Shown: in pieces, positions 1 to 10,615 of the stretch
Position numbering within the stretch: the first letter of the stretch is position 1
Layout: the number at the start of each line of letters is the position of its first letter
NCBI GenBank assembly: GCA_001599815.1
Contig: BCIA01000001.1
Coordinates: forward strand, 6,942,641 to 7,006,640
From: Furcasterigmium furcatum
Taxonomy: Eukaryota > Ascomycota > Sordariomycetes > Glomerellales > Plectosphaerellaceae
DNA: 64,000 nt
Direction of reading: 5' to 3'
Program-made: the position numbers and the translations under genes
The notes under the pieces: model-generated
What the model saw: the letters and a program-made list of their open reading frames with translations, nothing else
Databases searched by the model: none
Told to the model about the DNA's origin: nothing

Positions 1-887
1 CTGCGCGGCGATGGACTCCTTTTCAGACAGCCACCTAAGAGTACCAGCGTAAGCATATTGTCCGCCAGGGCGAGGGTGATGGGACCAACTTGGTGTTGTG
101 CGGGTAGTTGGGCAGGCTCCAGATGCACACGAAGGCGACGGCCACAGTAAGGGCGCCCTCGATGATGAACAGCCACCTCCACGAAGCAATGTTCGCGACG
201 CCGTCCATTCTCTCCGTGATACCAATAGCGATGAGACTCCCGAAGGACCCGGAAAGCATGCTGCCGCCGAACAGAAGGGCGACACGCAGGCCCAGCTCGT
301 TCCTCTTGTACCAAGAGGAGCAGAGATAGACCGCACCAGGGAAGAAGGGGGCCTCGAAGAAACCCAGCAGGAAACGGACGCCAACAAGACTCTCGTAATT
401 CTGGACGGCGGCCGTGACACCCGAGATGATACCCCAGATGATCATGGCGCCGGGGAGATAGTAAGAGGGCCGGAGCTGGGATAGAAACAGGTTGCTGGGT
501 ACTTGGATGAGGCTGTGTCGGTTTCCATATGAGCACACTCGTTCTTCTATCAACTTGGGGCTAGAGACAAACTCACAGGTACCCAACGAAGAGGATCGAC
601 AAAGAAGTGGCGTACTGTGTCGAGGAGAGGTTGAGGTCCTCCTGGATGCCCGCAAGCTTGGCGATGGGCAGGGCGTTACGGTCGATATAGTTGAGGATGT
701 ACATGGCCATGAGAGTGGGAAAGAGGCGCAAGTCGAGCTTGAGCTTGAGTTGCTTCTCGACTGCACGTGCCTCCTCTGCTGACATCTTTGCATACTCGTC
801 ACGGACATGCCTCTCCTGCTCGCTCAGGACGAACAAGCCGTCACCGAGAGAGCCGTGCTTGGCATGTTCCTTGGATTCAGTGTCCAT
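1..887 (-). CDS. MFS transporter, anion:cation symporter / Dal5-like family (3' end cut by window edge)
   Basis: Exons on the minus strand are 577-887, 90-512 and 1-34, with introns 513-576 (GTGAGT..CAG) and 35-89 (GTTGGT..TAG). The start at 887 gives a 46-residue cytoplasmic head followed by the first transmembrane helix (LRLFPTLMAMYILNYIDRNA). The splice yields YLLIQVPSN, a helix 2 signature of allantoate/nicotinate/tartrate permeases, then RFLLGFFEAPFFPGAVYLC and SSWYKRNELGLRVALLF, the typical helix 4-5 block. About 255 of roughly 480-500 residues are present, ending at WLSEKESIAA. The family imports small organic anions or amide-like compounds across the plasma membrane; the substrate cannot be read from sequence. 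It is divergent from an amidase, so a link to amide or nitrogen use is possible but only inferred. Confidence 0.88.
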
Positions 888-1674
888 GGTGAAGGTGTTG
901 CTGTTTCGTTCGTGTCGATAGGGGATCCTACGTCGGAGCCCAGGTCAAGGAGTAAGTAGTAAGTATCTGGGGGTGTTCTCGGACTTGTTCGGAAGAGAGA
1001 GTCGGGCCTTGAGAATTCTCAATATCAAGCTGTGCTGATGGCTGCGTCTTAAACAAGAAGACCACGTCCTTCAGAGATAAGCAGCTTGGAGTCTTGGAGC
1101 TCAGCCTCCGGGTCGGAGCCTCTTGCTGGACGTGCTTCGCGCTACGAGATTCCGTTCGGCCGTCGTTATCTTTCTAAAGCCTCACGCCCGCGTCCGGACA
1201 GCAGGAAGTTTACCAAAGTCCAGGGCTGAGTTAAACTTGGAGGAAAAGCGACTCCGTGATAGCTGAAGGCTCCAGATCCACTACTACTAACAAGTTGGTT
1301 TAATCGGGGCTTGTGGAGAATTTCAGTTGACAGCTTAGCGCCTGGGCCGAGTCAAAATGGCGATAAGGCTAAGGCGGACACGACTCGGACTCAGGGCACT
1401 GGGGCATTGTCGACTCTGACCCCAGATTTGAGCCGAGTCCAGCAGGGATCAGGGGTCCCCAAGCTTGTCTCTCGCGATAGCATCTCCGGTTGCGGTGCAG
1501 GTTGCTGGTCTCGTCTCGGTAACCCGGAAGATACCAAGCAGCTTAAGTGACGATGTTGCGCTGCGCCAGATCAGATCACCAAGGGGATTCGAGGCGTGCC
1601 GTTCAGTCACTCACTACAGTTCACTTTGCCTCCCGTCTCTTTTTTCCAGTTTCCGCCCCTCAGAACAAGCTAAG
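888..1674. other. Divergent intergenic region between the MFS transporter and amidase genes
   Basis: About 790 bp separate the two start codons and should carry both promoters. No convincing gene or specific binding-site cluster was seen. A pyrimidine-rich stretch lies just before the amidase start (about 1625-1655). Confidence 0.6.
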
Positions 1675-3598
1675 ATGGATGCTAAGGCTCGGGTCGCGCA
1701 CTCCTTGAAGATCCGCGATGACAGCATCGACCAGGCCTTTCCCGGCCTCACCCTCCCTGACCCCCTTCCGGCCAACGTGCAGGGCCTTGCCGCCGGTTTG
1801 CTTACCGAACAGGAGCTCCTGATCACTGACTACGGCCCGGAAACCGTGCTGGAGAAGATCAGAACCAAGGAGCTGTCCTGCGAAACGATCACCCGGGCCT
1901 TCTTAAGGCGCGCGGCCATCGCGCAAAAGGCGGTGCGACCAGACTCCACAACTAACGAGACGCATTGCTTGCTTGCTCGCGGACTGACTCGTCGGTTGGT
2001 AGGTAAACTGCGTCACAGAGCTTCTCCCCGAGCGCGCCATCAAGCGTGCCCGGTACCTCGACTCCGTCCCGGAGCCCGTCGGCCCACTCCACGGCTTGCC
2101 CGTGTCCGTGAAGGAGCAGTTCGGCTTCGAGGGCAAGATGAACAGCAACAGCTTTGTGGCGAACTGCACCCGCATGCAGGCGAACCCCTGTAGTCTGAAC
2201 AACATCCTTGAGGATTCCTGCGGAGCCGTCATCTTCGCCCGCACCACTCAACCCCAGTCGGCCATGCACCTCGAGACCAGCAGCAACATTTACGGGAGGA
2301 CCCTGAACCCTTGGAACTTGGGCCTCACCCCAGGTGGCAGCACTGGGGGCGAGGGGGCGCTGGTTGCGTTCAGGGGAAGCCCGCTGGTAAGCGCAGTCCA
2401 ATGCCTGTCGTCAGGGTCTATCTCCTGGCCGTCAAATGACAATGAATGGCATTTGCTTCCCTCGTATGGCTTTGTTAATCGTTGACAAGGGGGTTGGGGG
2501 CGATATCGGAGGCTCAATCCGAGTCCCTGCTGCGAACTCCGGCATCTATGGCTTCAAGCCCACGCCGCTTCGTGTTGGTAACACGGGCGGCATGGGGCTG
2601 ATTGCGGGCCAGGAAGGGCGAGTATCCGTGTGAACCCGCCCCAGAATCATTGCATTGTTAACAAAGCCACAGCATCATCGGGTGTCTCGGTCCCATGTCG
2701 CCCACACTCTCGGGCATCGAACTCTTCATGAAGGCATATCTCGATACCAGACCTTGGGTCACGGAGAACTACCTGATGCCGCTCCCTTGGGGTCCTGTCG
2801 AGCTGCCACCCAAAATCAAGATTGGCGTCATGTGGTCCGACGGAGTCGTGAAGCCACATCCTCCTGTGCTGCGAGGCCTTCGTGAGACAGTCGACGCTCT
2901 GAGGGCCAACCCGGGCTTTGAGGTCGTCGACTGGGTGCCCGTCGATCACGACAGGTGCTGGGAGATTACTTGCGCTCTCTACTACGAGGACGGTGGCAAG
3001 CGTCTCAGGGAGGTCCTGGCTTCTGGCCCGGAGGATGCCCTGCCCCTGACCAGCTGGCTTCTCGAACAGGAGGCGTCGAAGCCCCGCACAGTCGAGGAGG
3101 TCTGGAAGGTGAGTCTTCTCCGTGTCCATTCTTTTCATGCGTATCTCGGCGCGCAGTTCACCAACCTCTGTGTCCGTGCAGCTCAAGGCAGATCGAAACT
3201 CGTACCGCGCCATGTACAACCAGCACTGGCTCGACACAGGCAGAGACGATGACCATCCCGTCGATGCGATTCTCTCGCCAGTCGGTCCCGGCTGCGCGCC
3301 TCCTCACGACCAGTCGAAATACTGGAACTACACCTCGCAGTGGAACCTGCTGGAGTATCCGGCCATCGCATTCCCGGTCGGCCAGGTCGACCAGAACCTC
3401 GACCTCCCTGATGCGCAGTACGTACCGAAGAACACGGACGACGAGTTCAACCACGCCTTGTACACCGGGCCAGAGAGGTACATGGATGCGCCCATCTCGC
3501 TACAACTGATCACGCGGAAGTTCGAGGACGAGAAGTGCATCGAGGTGCTCAAGAGGATCGAGGCTGCTGTTGGAGAGGCCAAGCATGCAGCTACCTAG
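1675..3598 (+). CDS. Amidase (acetamidase/AmdS-type amidase-signature enzyme)
   Basis: Five exons, 1675-1932, 2003-2386, 2490-2617, 2673-3108 and 3182-3598, encode 540 residues, the usual fungal acetamidase length. The catalytic parts are clear: the lysine in GLPVSVKEQF (first member of the Ser-cisSer-Lys triad), TPGGSTGGEGAL with the bridging serine, and GGDIGGSIRVPAA with the nucleophilic serine, split by intron 2. The end of the enzyme contains WNLLEYPAIAFPVG. It hydrolyses a small amide to acid and ammonia in the cytosol; which amide is unknown. Intron 3 (2618-2672) only restores the conserved IIGCLGPMSPTLSG frame if it uses a GC donor (GCGAGT) with an AG acceptor. The ATG at 1675 follows a pyrimidine-rich leader and fits the family N-terminus. 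Neighbour: divergent MFS transporter. Confidence 0.93.
2618..2672 (+). other. GC-AG intron in the amidase gene
   Basis: The exon before reads GLIAGQE and the exon after reads IIGCLGPMS, a conserved amidase block. The join needs a donor after two bases of a codon. The only fitting donor is GCGAGT at 2618; the nearby GT (2622) gives the wrong phase. The 55-bp intron ends in CACAG. Confidence 0.7.
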
Positions 3599-3690
3599 AG
3601 TCTAGACCAAGTTGATTTATGAATTACATTTGTGTTACACGTTTGCACGATGCAAAACTCCCGACGTCTCTCTAAACCTGCTGCCGTTGC

Positions 3691-4206
3691 TTAGAGTAGT
3701 GCAACCGCCAGTCCTCCGGCGAGCACGAGCGCCGAGATGCCGCGAGGGGCGGCGGCCGCGTCGGGGGTCTCAGACTCGCTGGACTCTTCGGTTCCGGATG
3801 CCGATGGTTCCTCCGTCCCTGACGGTTGCTCCGTTTCGGAGGCCGTCGGTTCCTCGGTGCCAGTCTGCGAAGGGGACGACTCGGCAGCCGACGATGAGGG
3901 CCCCTCGGCGCGGATGCCCTCGAAGAGCGCATCACACGTGTCTCTGAAGACGGCGGTGTGATCTATGTCGAAGTCGTCGGCGCAGGCCTTGAGGCACTCC
4001 GCCCCTTCGATGTCGGGAACGTCGTAGTCTCGCTCGCAGTCGCAATAGGTCACCTCCTCCTCTTCGCTGCCGCCCAAGCAGGCGCCGAGGGGGGCTCCGG
4101 CCCGCCTGCAATCCTGCAAACAGGCGCTGAATCCTTGGGACTGAACGATGACGGGGGCAATGAGAGCCAGGGCGGCCATGCCGGAGTGAATGATTGAGAA
4201 GCGCAT
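3691..4206 (-). CDS. CFEM-like cysteine-rich secreted protein, probably GPI-anchored
   Basis: A 171-residue single-exon protein. The start at 4206 (MRFSIIHSGMAALALIAPVI) places a signal peptide at the N-terminus; an in-frame ATG 24 bases upstream (4230) is less likely. The mature N-terminal half has eight cysteines in the order C-x3-C, C, CxC, C-x3-C, C, the arrangement of the CFEM domain. The usual aspartate ahead of the CxC pair is not obvious, so heme binding is uncertain. Residues about 95-150 are rich in Ser, Thr, Glu and Pro, a likely glycosylated stalk, and the last 16 residues are a hydrophobic tail (ISALVLAGGLAVALL) typical of GPI signals. CFEM proteins act at the cell wall in heme or iron capture or as effectors; here the role is inferred from architecture only. 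Confidence 0.75.
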   Translation of the reverse strand: MRFSIIHSGMAALALIAPVIVQSQGFSACLQDCRRAGAPLGACLGGSEEEEVTYCDCERDYDVPDIEGAECLKACADDFDIDHTAVFRDTCDALFEGIRAEGPSSSAAESSPSQTGTEEPTASETEQPSGTEEPSASGTEESSESETPDAAAAPRGISALVLAGGLAVALL

Positions 4207-4674
4207 GATGATGTTGAGGTTTGAGGGCAATGAGTCGGTGGTCCTGGGCAGCTGGAGATGAGGCGCGGGGGAGACAAGCTTTTATAAGCTGAAATAAGGA
4301 TCGAGGAATGAGGCTTGCCAAGGTGGTTGAGCTCATCTTTCCTCCTTCGGTGGTCCCATCGGAGATCTAGAGGCTTGGCCAGGCTGACCTTACAGGCAGA
4401 CTCGGTGATCGCCGCCGCGTGATACGCTGCGACACAAGGCTCGGCCCCATGTTGCACCGCGTGATGTTCAGCAATGATGTTGTGGCTTTGAGTCAAGTGG
4501 GTTGCCAAGTTGCACTCACTCGGAGACTTGATATCCGCTGGGTTGAACGAAGCCCTAGGCATACTGCTTCTTGGAATGAAATTGTCTCGATGTCCTCCCT
4601 CTTGGCACCAGGGCTGGATGGAGTAGAGATGCCGGAACAGTCACGTCACCCAACAGACTTCGGATCCAGCGTGA

Positions 4675-4798
4675 GATCATTGAGATGGCCTCTCCCTGAA
4701 GCTCAGATAATCGAGATGACCTCTCTTCTCGTCTCAGAAAATTGAGATGGGCTCTCTTTTCATTCCAGAAAATTGAGATGGCCTCTTGCGCAACTTGA
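4675..4798. repeat. 31-bp tandem repeat array A (four units)
   Basis: Units start at 4675, 4706, 4737 and 4768 with an exact 31-bp period. The shared core is GAAAATTGAGATGGCCTCTC followed by a variable T/C-rich tail. The same unit, more diverged, forms the larger array at 7050-7562, on the other side of the DCAF4-like gene. The minus-strand reading frame through it is a by-product of the repeat. Confidence 0.75.
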
Positions 4799-4991
4799 GG
4801 CAACTCTATGGGCAGCTCAATCGACGTGAAGCTGCCCCAAAGAACAATCCAGGGCTCTCAGCGCTCCTTGAACTGAGTGTCATGCATTTAGAACATGGTT
4901 TGATGGGTCAATGGCCGAGATTGTGGACGACCTCCAACGTCTCGAGGCCATATGAATCCACAATTCTCACCGCTGTTCAACCAAGCCGGAC

Positions 4992-5073
4992 GCCCGGCTA
5001 GCTCAATCGGTAGAGCGTGAGACTCTTAACGAGATCACATCTCAAGGTTGTGGGTTCGACCCCCACGGTAAGC
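4992..5073 (+). tRNA. tRNA-Lys (CUU)-like locus with a 10-nt intron and a damaged acceptor stem
   Basis: The 5' acceptor GCCCGGC, D-stem GCTC/GAGC, anticodon stem TGAGA/TCTCA, loop with anticodon CTT (5025-5027), and T-arm GTGGG-TTCGACC-CCCAC all match fungal tRNA-Lys(CUU). A 10-nt intron at about 5029-5038 sits after position 37, the standard place. The 3' acceptor strand reads GGTAAGC (5067-5073) and cannot pair fully with GCCCGGC: there is one G-G and there are two C-A mismatches plus one G-U. The C-A pairs are what G-to-A mutation would leave. It may be a decaying copy or a pseudogene; internal A and B promoter boxes look intact. Confidence 0.72.
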
Positions 5074-5426
5074 ACATCTGCTCCCAGTCGATTGACATCA
5101 AATACTAATAAATCCCAGTCGGGCTCAATTCCTGACGATCCAATTGGATTCGATTCTTCTTTTTTGGCGTTTTTTTGCACCTCTAGATTCCAGGTTTTCA
5201 TCCGCAACTTCAAGCAGCCCGGCCTGCATTGCACCTTCCTCGAAAATTTCGCGACTGATCAGTCAAGAGCACCCGGGCTTGGGGCCTCCTTCCGTCTTTG
5301 CTACCTGGTACCTTTCCCAGAAGATCGCACCATGACCGGCCACATCCCCCGACTTCGACTCCTTCATCTTCCATCCATCAACATCTCACAACTATCGTCA
5401 GGACAACCCGCGCGAAATCCAGCATT

Positions 5427-7000
5427 ATGAATCGAGCAATCCCAGGCTATTACTACGGTCAGATACGCACCCAGCCTCCACCCACGATCGCGGCAGCGCT
5501 GACACCCCCGCAGACGAGGAGAAGAAAAAGTACTTCAAGATTGAAAAATCGCACACGGCACCCAGCTCTGCCCCCTGGTCCGCCAAAAACGTCAAGCGGC
5601 GCAAGATCGAGAGCCAAATCGCCAAGAAAGCGGAGCGACGAGCCGCGCTGACGAAGCGACACATCAAGCGGTCTCTGCTTCTTCGGGACCCTCGCATCGG
5701 CGGCCTGCTCAATCGCCAGCTCGGCGTTTCTGAACCCGGCATTTATGGAATGGCGCTCGCAATGGACGCCCAGGCCGGTCCTGGTGCGGCAATATCATCA
5801 TTCAGATCAAGGTCCAGCGTCCGTCTTGCCGCACCCAACGCTCCTGTTGATGTTGGCTGTTTTTGGGTACAACCCTCATCCCTCGTCTCGCCCGAGGACG
5901 AGCATCGAGTCGCCTACGCCTGTGCGTGTTGCTCCGGNGCCCCCCCCCCCCCCCCCCCCCCCCCCNNNNATTGACTAGCAAGACTGATCGGGCGCAGCCT
6001 TGTACGACAGGCCAGAAGTTTTGGGAATATACATCCCAGCCGACGACCTGGGGCAAGTTGCAGCATCCTTTTCGTCTGCCAGTACTCGGACTACCTACTA
6101 ACATGAGATTCCAGCCCCGGCCCCACCGTCTACCACAACTCCTTCCACCGTTGGGATGCGAAACCAACTGATTACGACGGCACGGTACACTCGATGAGCT
6201 ATTGTCAGAGGCGGAATTGTTTGCTCATGGCCAGCAATGGCGACGGCACAAACCACCCAGCCATCGTAGCCCGAACCCCAAGGGCATTGAACCTGATACA
6301 GCACGGACCCGAAACAGAGGACTTTATCACCGTTTGGGAAAAGGCACCGACGTCTGCGCTGTTTCGCGTCGCTTCCCCAAAACCAGACAACACCAACTGC
6401 AGATATGTCGGCGCTGTGGGCATGGCCGGCGGAAGAATTGGGATTGTCCACGATAATCTCAACGTTTACACCCGCCGGGTGCCGGGTGGGAACTCGGATG
6501 TCCTCTCTCAGACGTTCTGTGAGATCCAGCCGGAGGTTCTGTACGCAGGCACGCGGTCCGGGCGCGCGTACCGATTCGATTCCCGCATTGGCATTCCGGA
6601 CGAGGTCTTCCGTCATGAGTCGGCCATCGCGCATCTCGAGCCAGTGGATGATGGCCGGAGAGTCATCGCCGCAGGTCCACACTCCCAGATGGCCATTTAC
6701 GATTTCCGCTACCTGTTACCTCCTCCACCCGGCGTTCACGCGCAGCCGTGGACCCAACCGGTTTTCGAATTCCCTTCCTCGTTCCGTAAGGAGGCCGACA
6801 TCGATTTCGGGTTCGCCGTCAACAACAACTTGAAAGTCGTCACAGTAAGCGAAGAAAAGGGCGTCCAGTCGTACTGTTTGACAACCGGGGCCACCTTTCG
6901 CAACGAAGCTTTCAAGAAATTAAACGCCAGGACGATGTATTGGGACGGGGACGAGCTCTGGGTGGGCCGGACTGGCGGATACCTCTCTAAATACGCCTAG
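5427..7000 (+). CDS. DCAF4/WDR21-like WD-repeat protein (gene interrupted by an assembly gap)
   Basis: Exon 1 is 5427-5457, intron 5458-5513, and the second exon runs into a gap at about 5938-5969. The joined N-terminus reads IPGYYYDEEKKKYFKIEKSH, the conserved start of DCAF4 proteins (human: PGFYFDPEKNRYF), followed by a basic KRRKIESQIAKKAERRAA segment. After the gap the frame resumes with VYHNSFHRWDAKPTDYDGTV and continues to the TAG at 6998-7000 through beta-propeller-like sequence (TFCEIQPEVLYAGTRSGRAY, then HSQMAIYDFRYL). DCAF4 is a substrate receptor of CUL4-DDB1 ubiquitin ligases. The exact exon structure between about 5930 and 6110 cannot be given because of the gap. Repeat arrays of one 31-bp family lie on both sides. 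Confidence 0.75.
5938..5969. other. Assembly gap: ambiguous base, 25-bp poly-C run and NNNN
   Basis: An N at 5938, then GC, 25 consecutive C (5941-5965) and four N (5966-5969) lie inside the DCAF4-like coding region. The length of the missing sequence is unknown. The poly-C may be a read artefact rather than a real proline-coding run. Confidence 0.9.
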
Positions 7001-7049
7001 GTGGAGTTATAGAGATAGATAATAAAACCAGCCGCTCTCTTATCGTTAC

Positions 7050-7562
7050 GAAGTTGACCTTGCCTCTCTGTGGATTTAACGAAACTGGCTTGGGTTCTCT
7101 CTGGATTGGAAGACACTGAGATGGCCTCTCTGTTGATGTGAAGAAATCGAGATAGGCTGTTACTCAATTGGAGGTAATCCAAGGGCAATGTATCTGGATG
7201 GCAACCTAGCTCAATCACCTCTCTCTGGATTTGACGGAATTGATCTGGGTTCTCACTAGAGTTGATGAAATTGATTTAGGTTCTCCCTTGATTTAACGAA
7301 ACTGACCTGGCCTCTCTCTGGATGTCAAGAAACTGTCTTGGGTTCGTTTTCGATTTGATGAACTGACCTGGCCTCTCTCTGAATGTAAAGAAACTGACTT
7401 GGGTTCTCTCTTGATTTGAAGAAATTGACATGGCCTCTCTCTGGATGTGAAGAAGCCGAGTTGGGTCCTCTCTCTTGATTTGAATAAATCTCAATTTGAT
7501 GAAACTGACCTGGGTTCTCTCTGGATTTAAAGAACTTGACACGGCCTCTGACTCAATTCAAG
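7050..7562. repeat. 31-bp degenerate tandem repeat array B
   Basis: About 13-14 units of near 31 bp, with a consensus like GAAACTGACCTGGCCTCTCT plus TGGATTTNAA. Many neighbouring units alternate between a GGCCTCTCT type and a GGGTTCTCT type, as if a 62-bp dimer had been amplified. A non-repeat block at about 7174-7230 (ACTCAATT..CCAAGGGCAATGTATCTGG) interrupts it, and a similar block reappears after the last unit at about 7550-7598. Array A (4675-4798) has the same core. Minus-strand open frames here repeat peptides such as QREARSVSLNQ and are probably not genes. Confidence 0.75.
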
Positions 7563-8156
7563 ATAATTCAAGGGCATCATGCATGGACGGCAATGTATCT
7601 GGGTGGTTACGTGTCTGGGTGGCAACACAGCCGGACTGGCCATATATTCAGTGACCTTCATGCGTGCTTGATTGGCAGCCGTTCTTCTCTGTCTTCTCCG
7701 AGGAGGCGAGCGGGAGAAACCTCGTGGGCCATGGCATCATGGCGAGCACCGAACTGCAGCCTGCTGAACCGTGAATCCGGCGTCGATGGGCGGTAATTAT
7801 ACATTTGCCTAGTCCTAGACCCAAGTCCCCCTCAAGACCCTCCGTGTTTGGAAGCTGGAGCGAAAGAAACGAGTCGATGAACCCCTCGCCCGCGCTGTCC
7901 GATTTTGCTATCAACCCTGCGCCGTGACTCCGCAACCTGAGCGCCCCGGCCGAGGGCGGCCTGCTTTTCCCTCCCTCCAGAACGCCGTTTTTGATTACCT
8001 TTCCGATTTGAAAAATGATGATTTCGATCCGGGGTCTGCGGGTGTTCCCCAGCCTGATCGCGAGATGAGGCCTACGGAACGGGGTAAGGACGGGCTTGTA
8101 TAGATATATAGATATGTATGGGTCTCCCGGTATCCAAGATGGCGGGCGCGGGCGGC
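7563..8156. other. Intergenic stretch downstream of the repeat array
   Basis: About 590 bp between array B and the stop codon of the bZIP gene. Apart from the second copy of the repeat-flanking block (to about 7598), nothing recognisable was seen. Confidence 0.5.
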
Positions 8157-9905
8157 TCACCGCTCCTTGGGCGACGGCTTGAAGTTGTACGTCCCCTCGA
8201 GGCCGGGGAAGGTCTTCTTGAACGCGTCGCCAAGGGACCAGTTCTCCAGCCTGCGGAGGTGGCGCTCGAAGACGGGGTTGATCATGACGTCGTTGGAGTC
8301 GGGGACGACGAGGAGGGTGTCGGTGTCCTCGTAGGGCCAGTTGAGGGAGAGGGTGCCAGTGAAAGGGATGAAGAAGTTGTCGAAGAGGTACTCGCGGGGG
8401 TTGTAGCCGCGGACGAGGTGCTCGCGCATGCGCGGGAAGGGGATGTGATCGATCCAGGCGGGGTGGTCGTAGATGAGCTGGTCGCGGACGGGGGCGGCCC
8501 AGGTGGGCAGGCGCTCGAGGTTCTCCTGGGTGGGCGCGATCTGCCAGCGCATGATGAGGAACATGATGTAGAGCACGGCGACGCGCTCCGGGAGGCGAGA
8601 GAGGTCGGGGAAGGTGGAGAGGATGTCGGTGAAGACCTTGGAGAGGGGGTGGGAGTAGCGGGAGTTGGCCGGGTTGAGGAGGGAGGAGACCGAGGGGTAG
8701 CGGGGGCCGATGAGCTCCTGCTGGGAGAGGCCGTCGGCGGCGCGCTGGCGGCGCTCGTAGAGGAAGTCGAGCAGGAGGCTGTCAAGGGGACAGGTCGGGG
8801 CGGAGTTCTTGAGCTCGGTTTGCTGGCTCGGGAGGTTGGACGATGCTGGCGGGGCTGGCGGGCGGGCGTGGGATGTTGGGCGCTCGCCGGTGCCCCATTC
8901 AGGGCCGAGTCTGGACGAGTTGTTGTCGGACGGATTCGTCTGGGTGGCTGTCCAGTCGTGCTTCAGGGGCACATGATGGTAGCGAGGGGAGTCCTGGGCG
9001 CCGTTGACGCCGTCTTGAACCTTGGGGTACTTCAGAGCTGGGTCGAGCAAGAATTCAAGGCCCAGTCTCTCTGGTCCCATGTCCAGGCTGCTCCGAAGCT
9101 CGTTCCGCTGTTGATTGAGCATCTTGCGTTGCTGCTGCTCTACCGGGCCGCCCTGCCATCCCGGCGGGTGATCCGAGGAGCCTGGAGAGGCAACACTTCC
9201 TGGGGTCGAGGCATTGTGGGCTGATAAGGGGGCAGGGTGGTGGGGGACCTGCACGAATTGCTGGTTTGGCGATGCAAAGCTTGGCTCCGAGGCTGTGTCA
9301 TGTCAGCGAGGGAACCAGACGAAAGGAGCTGGGCCGACATACCTGGCACTGGGGCCGAGCCCGTCAATGGCTGCAGCAGAGCTATCACGCTCGCCAGCCG
9401 GCGCTTTATCTCGGCATTCTCAGCTTCGACGGCCTCCTTGGCCCGCAAGGCAGCCTGAAGGTCCTGGTAGGGCTGCTGGGAGGTCAATTCCTGGATCTTC
9501 CGCTCCAGGTTCTCGATTTGGTTCTTTGTCCGCTCGCGGATGGCCCTCTGCGCCTCTCGGTCTGTAGGCGGCAGTCAGCAGACGTCCGGTATCTAACGTC
9601 ATACGATCGGCCAGTGTGATGCGCGGGTATGCAGGGGAGGCGAGTCAGATGGATCGCAAAAGAAACATACCATTGGCACGCTTCTTGGCCAACTGCTCGG
9701 GGGTCAGGTTGGCCACACCCCGAGACCCAGCCCCGGTGCGTCGCTTCTTGGCCGCATCGGGGCCGGCCTCGGTGCTGTTCGGGCTTCCGGCAGCAGCGGG
9801 GCTAGGGCCATCTACCGGGAGACCACGCTTGTTGTCCGGGGGGAGGTCGGAGGCGGAGGCCGCGTGAGCGGTCGGACTGGGGTGGTCACCCGCGTCGGCC
9901 GGCAT
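8157..9905 (-). CDS. bZIP transcription factor with DUF3425 domain
   Basis: Exons 9671-9905, 9343-9561 and 8157-9292 (minus strand) encode 529 residues; both introns have GTATG donors and CAG acceptors. The spliced basic region reads KKRANDREAQRAIRERTK, followed by a short leucine-zipper-like helix (IENLERKIQEL, then AEIKRRLASVIALLQPL). The C-terminal 220 residues carry DUF3425: CPLDSLLLDFLYERRQRAA, then APVRDQLIYDHPAWIDHIPF and MREHLVR. Proteins of this type are nuclear regulators often tied to stress or secondary metabolism; no target is known here. The ATG at 9905 is preceded by an in-frame TAG, which supports it. Confidence 0.92.
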
Positions 9906-10615
9906 CTAGTAGGCGTGTTACCGCCGGAGCGGGCCGTGGCATTCGACGACCTGGGGATGGAATCTCGACCCGGGTCAGGTGGGTGGGTATCCGGGGGATG
10001 AGGCCCCGATGGCCCTGAAAGGCGGAGCGGGTGGTGGACGGCGGGTTGAGGGACTTTGCTCGAGACGGACGCGAGTCGGTCGACACGAGACCAACAGAGA
10101 CGGACTGCCGGCAGCCGGCGGAGGCGCGCTGCTGGTGCTTCTCGGTTCTGTTCTCTGTGGACAAGGCCTCCGGATGGCAAGCTGACAGCTGGCTGGGCTC
10201 GGGCTCGGGCTCGCACAAGCAGGGACCGAGGCTGCGAGCGAGCGAGGCGAGGGCGTCTGCTGCAAGGGTCTGGATGGGCCCCTTCTCGTTTGTGTGGGCG
10301 GTTTGGTGCAGAGAAGCTCTTTGAAATTCCCTGCAGGCGGCCTATGAAGCCCATTTATGACTCGAGAGGGGTTCGCTTTGACCGAGGCGAGCGAGTCATG
10401 GTCGTGGGGGGGACGCGACAGCACTGCTGAGTCAGCGGTCCATCGCCTCTGGGCATGTGCTTGGCGTTTGGCCCCTGCCAGCTGATGCGTCACCAGAAAC
10501 ATCAATGATGCTGCAGACCAGACATTCAAGTCAATTGACGCACTCGGCAGAAAAGGGTATCATGTCGCATTACAGCATATCGCATACAGTCCGTCTGTGA
10601 CCACCAGCATTGCCC
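9906..10615. other. Intergenic region upstream of the bZIP gene and downstream of spc25
   Basis: About 710 bp, very G-rich on the plus strand around 10000-10300. It holds the bZIP promoter and the 3' end of spc25. No gene was seen. Confidence 0.5.

Noticed and set aside
4697..4710. CTCAGATAA as an iron GATA site
   Set aside because: It is part of the 31-bp repeat unit, has one mismatch, and no iron gene lies near.
7276..7542. Minus-strand frame with repeated RTQVSF/QREARSVS peptides
   Set aside because: The repeats follow from the 31-bp DNA repeat. The frame is kept open by low stop frequency in the unit and has no start context or relatives known to me.
8118..9224. 368-codon plus-strand open frame opposite the bZIP gene
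   Set aside because: Val/Glu/Gly-rich shadow of the DUF3425 coding strand.
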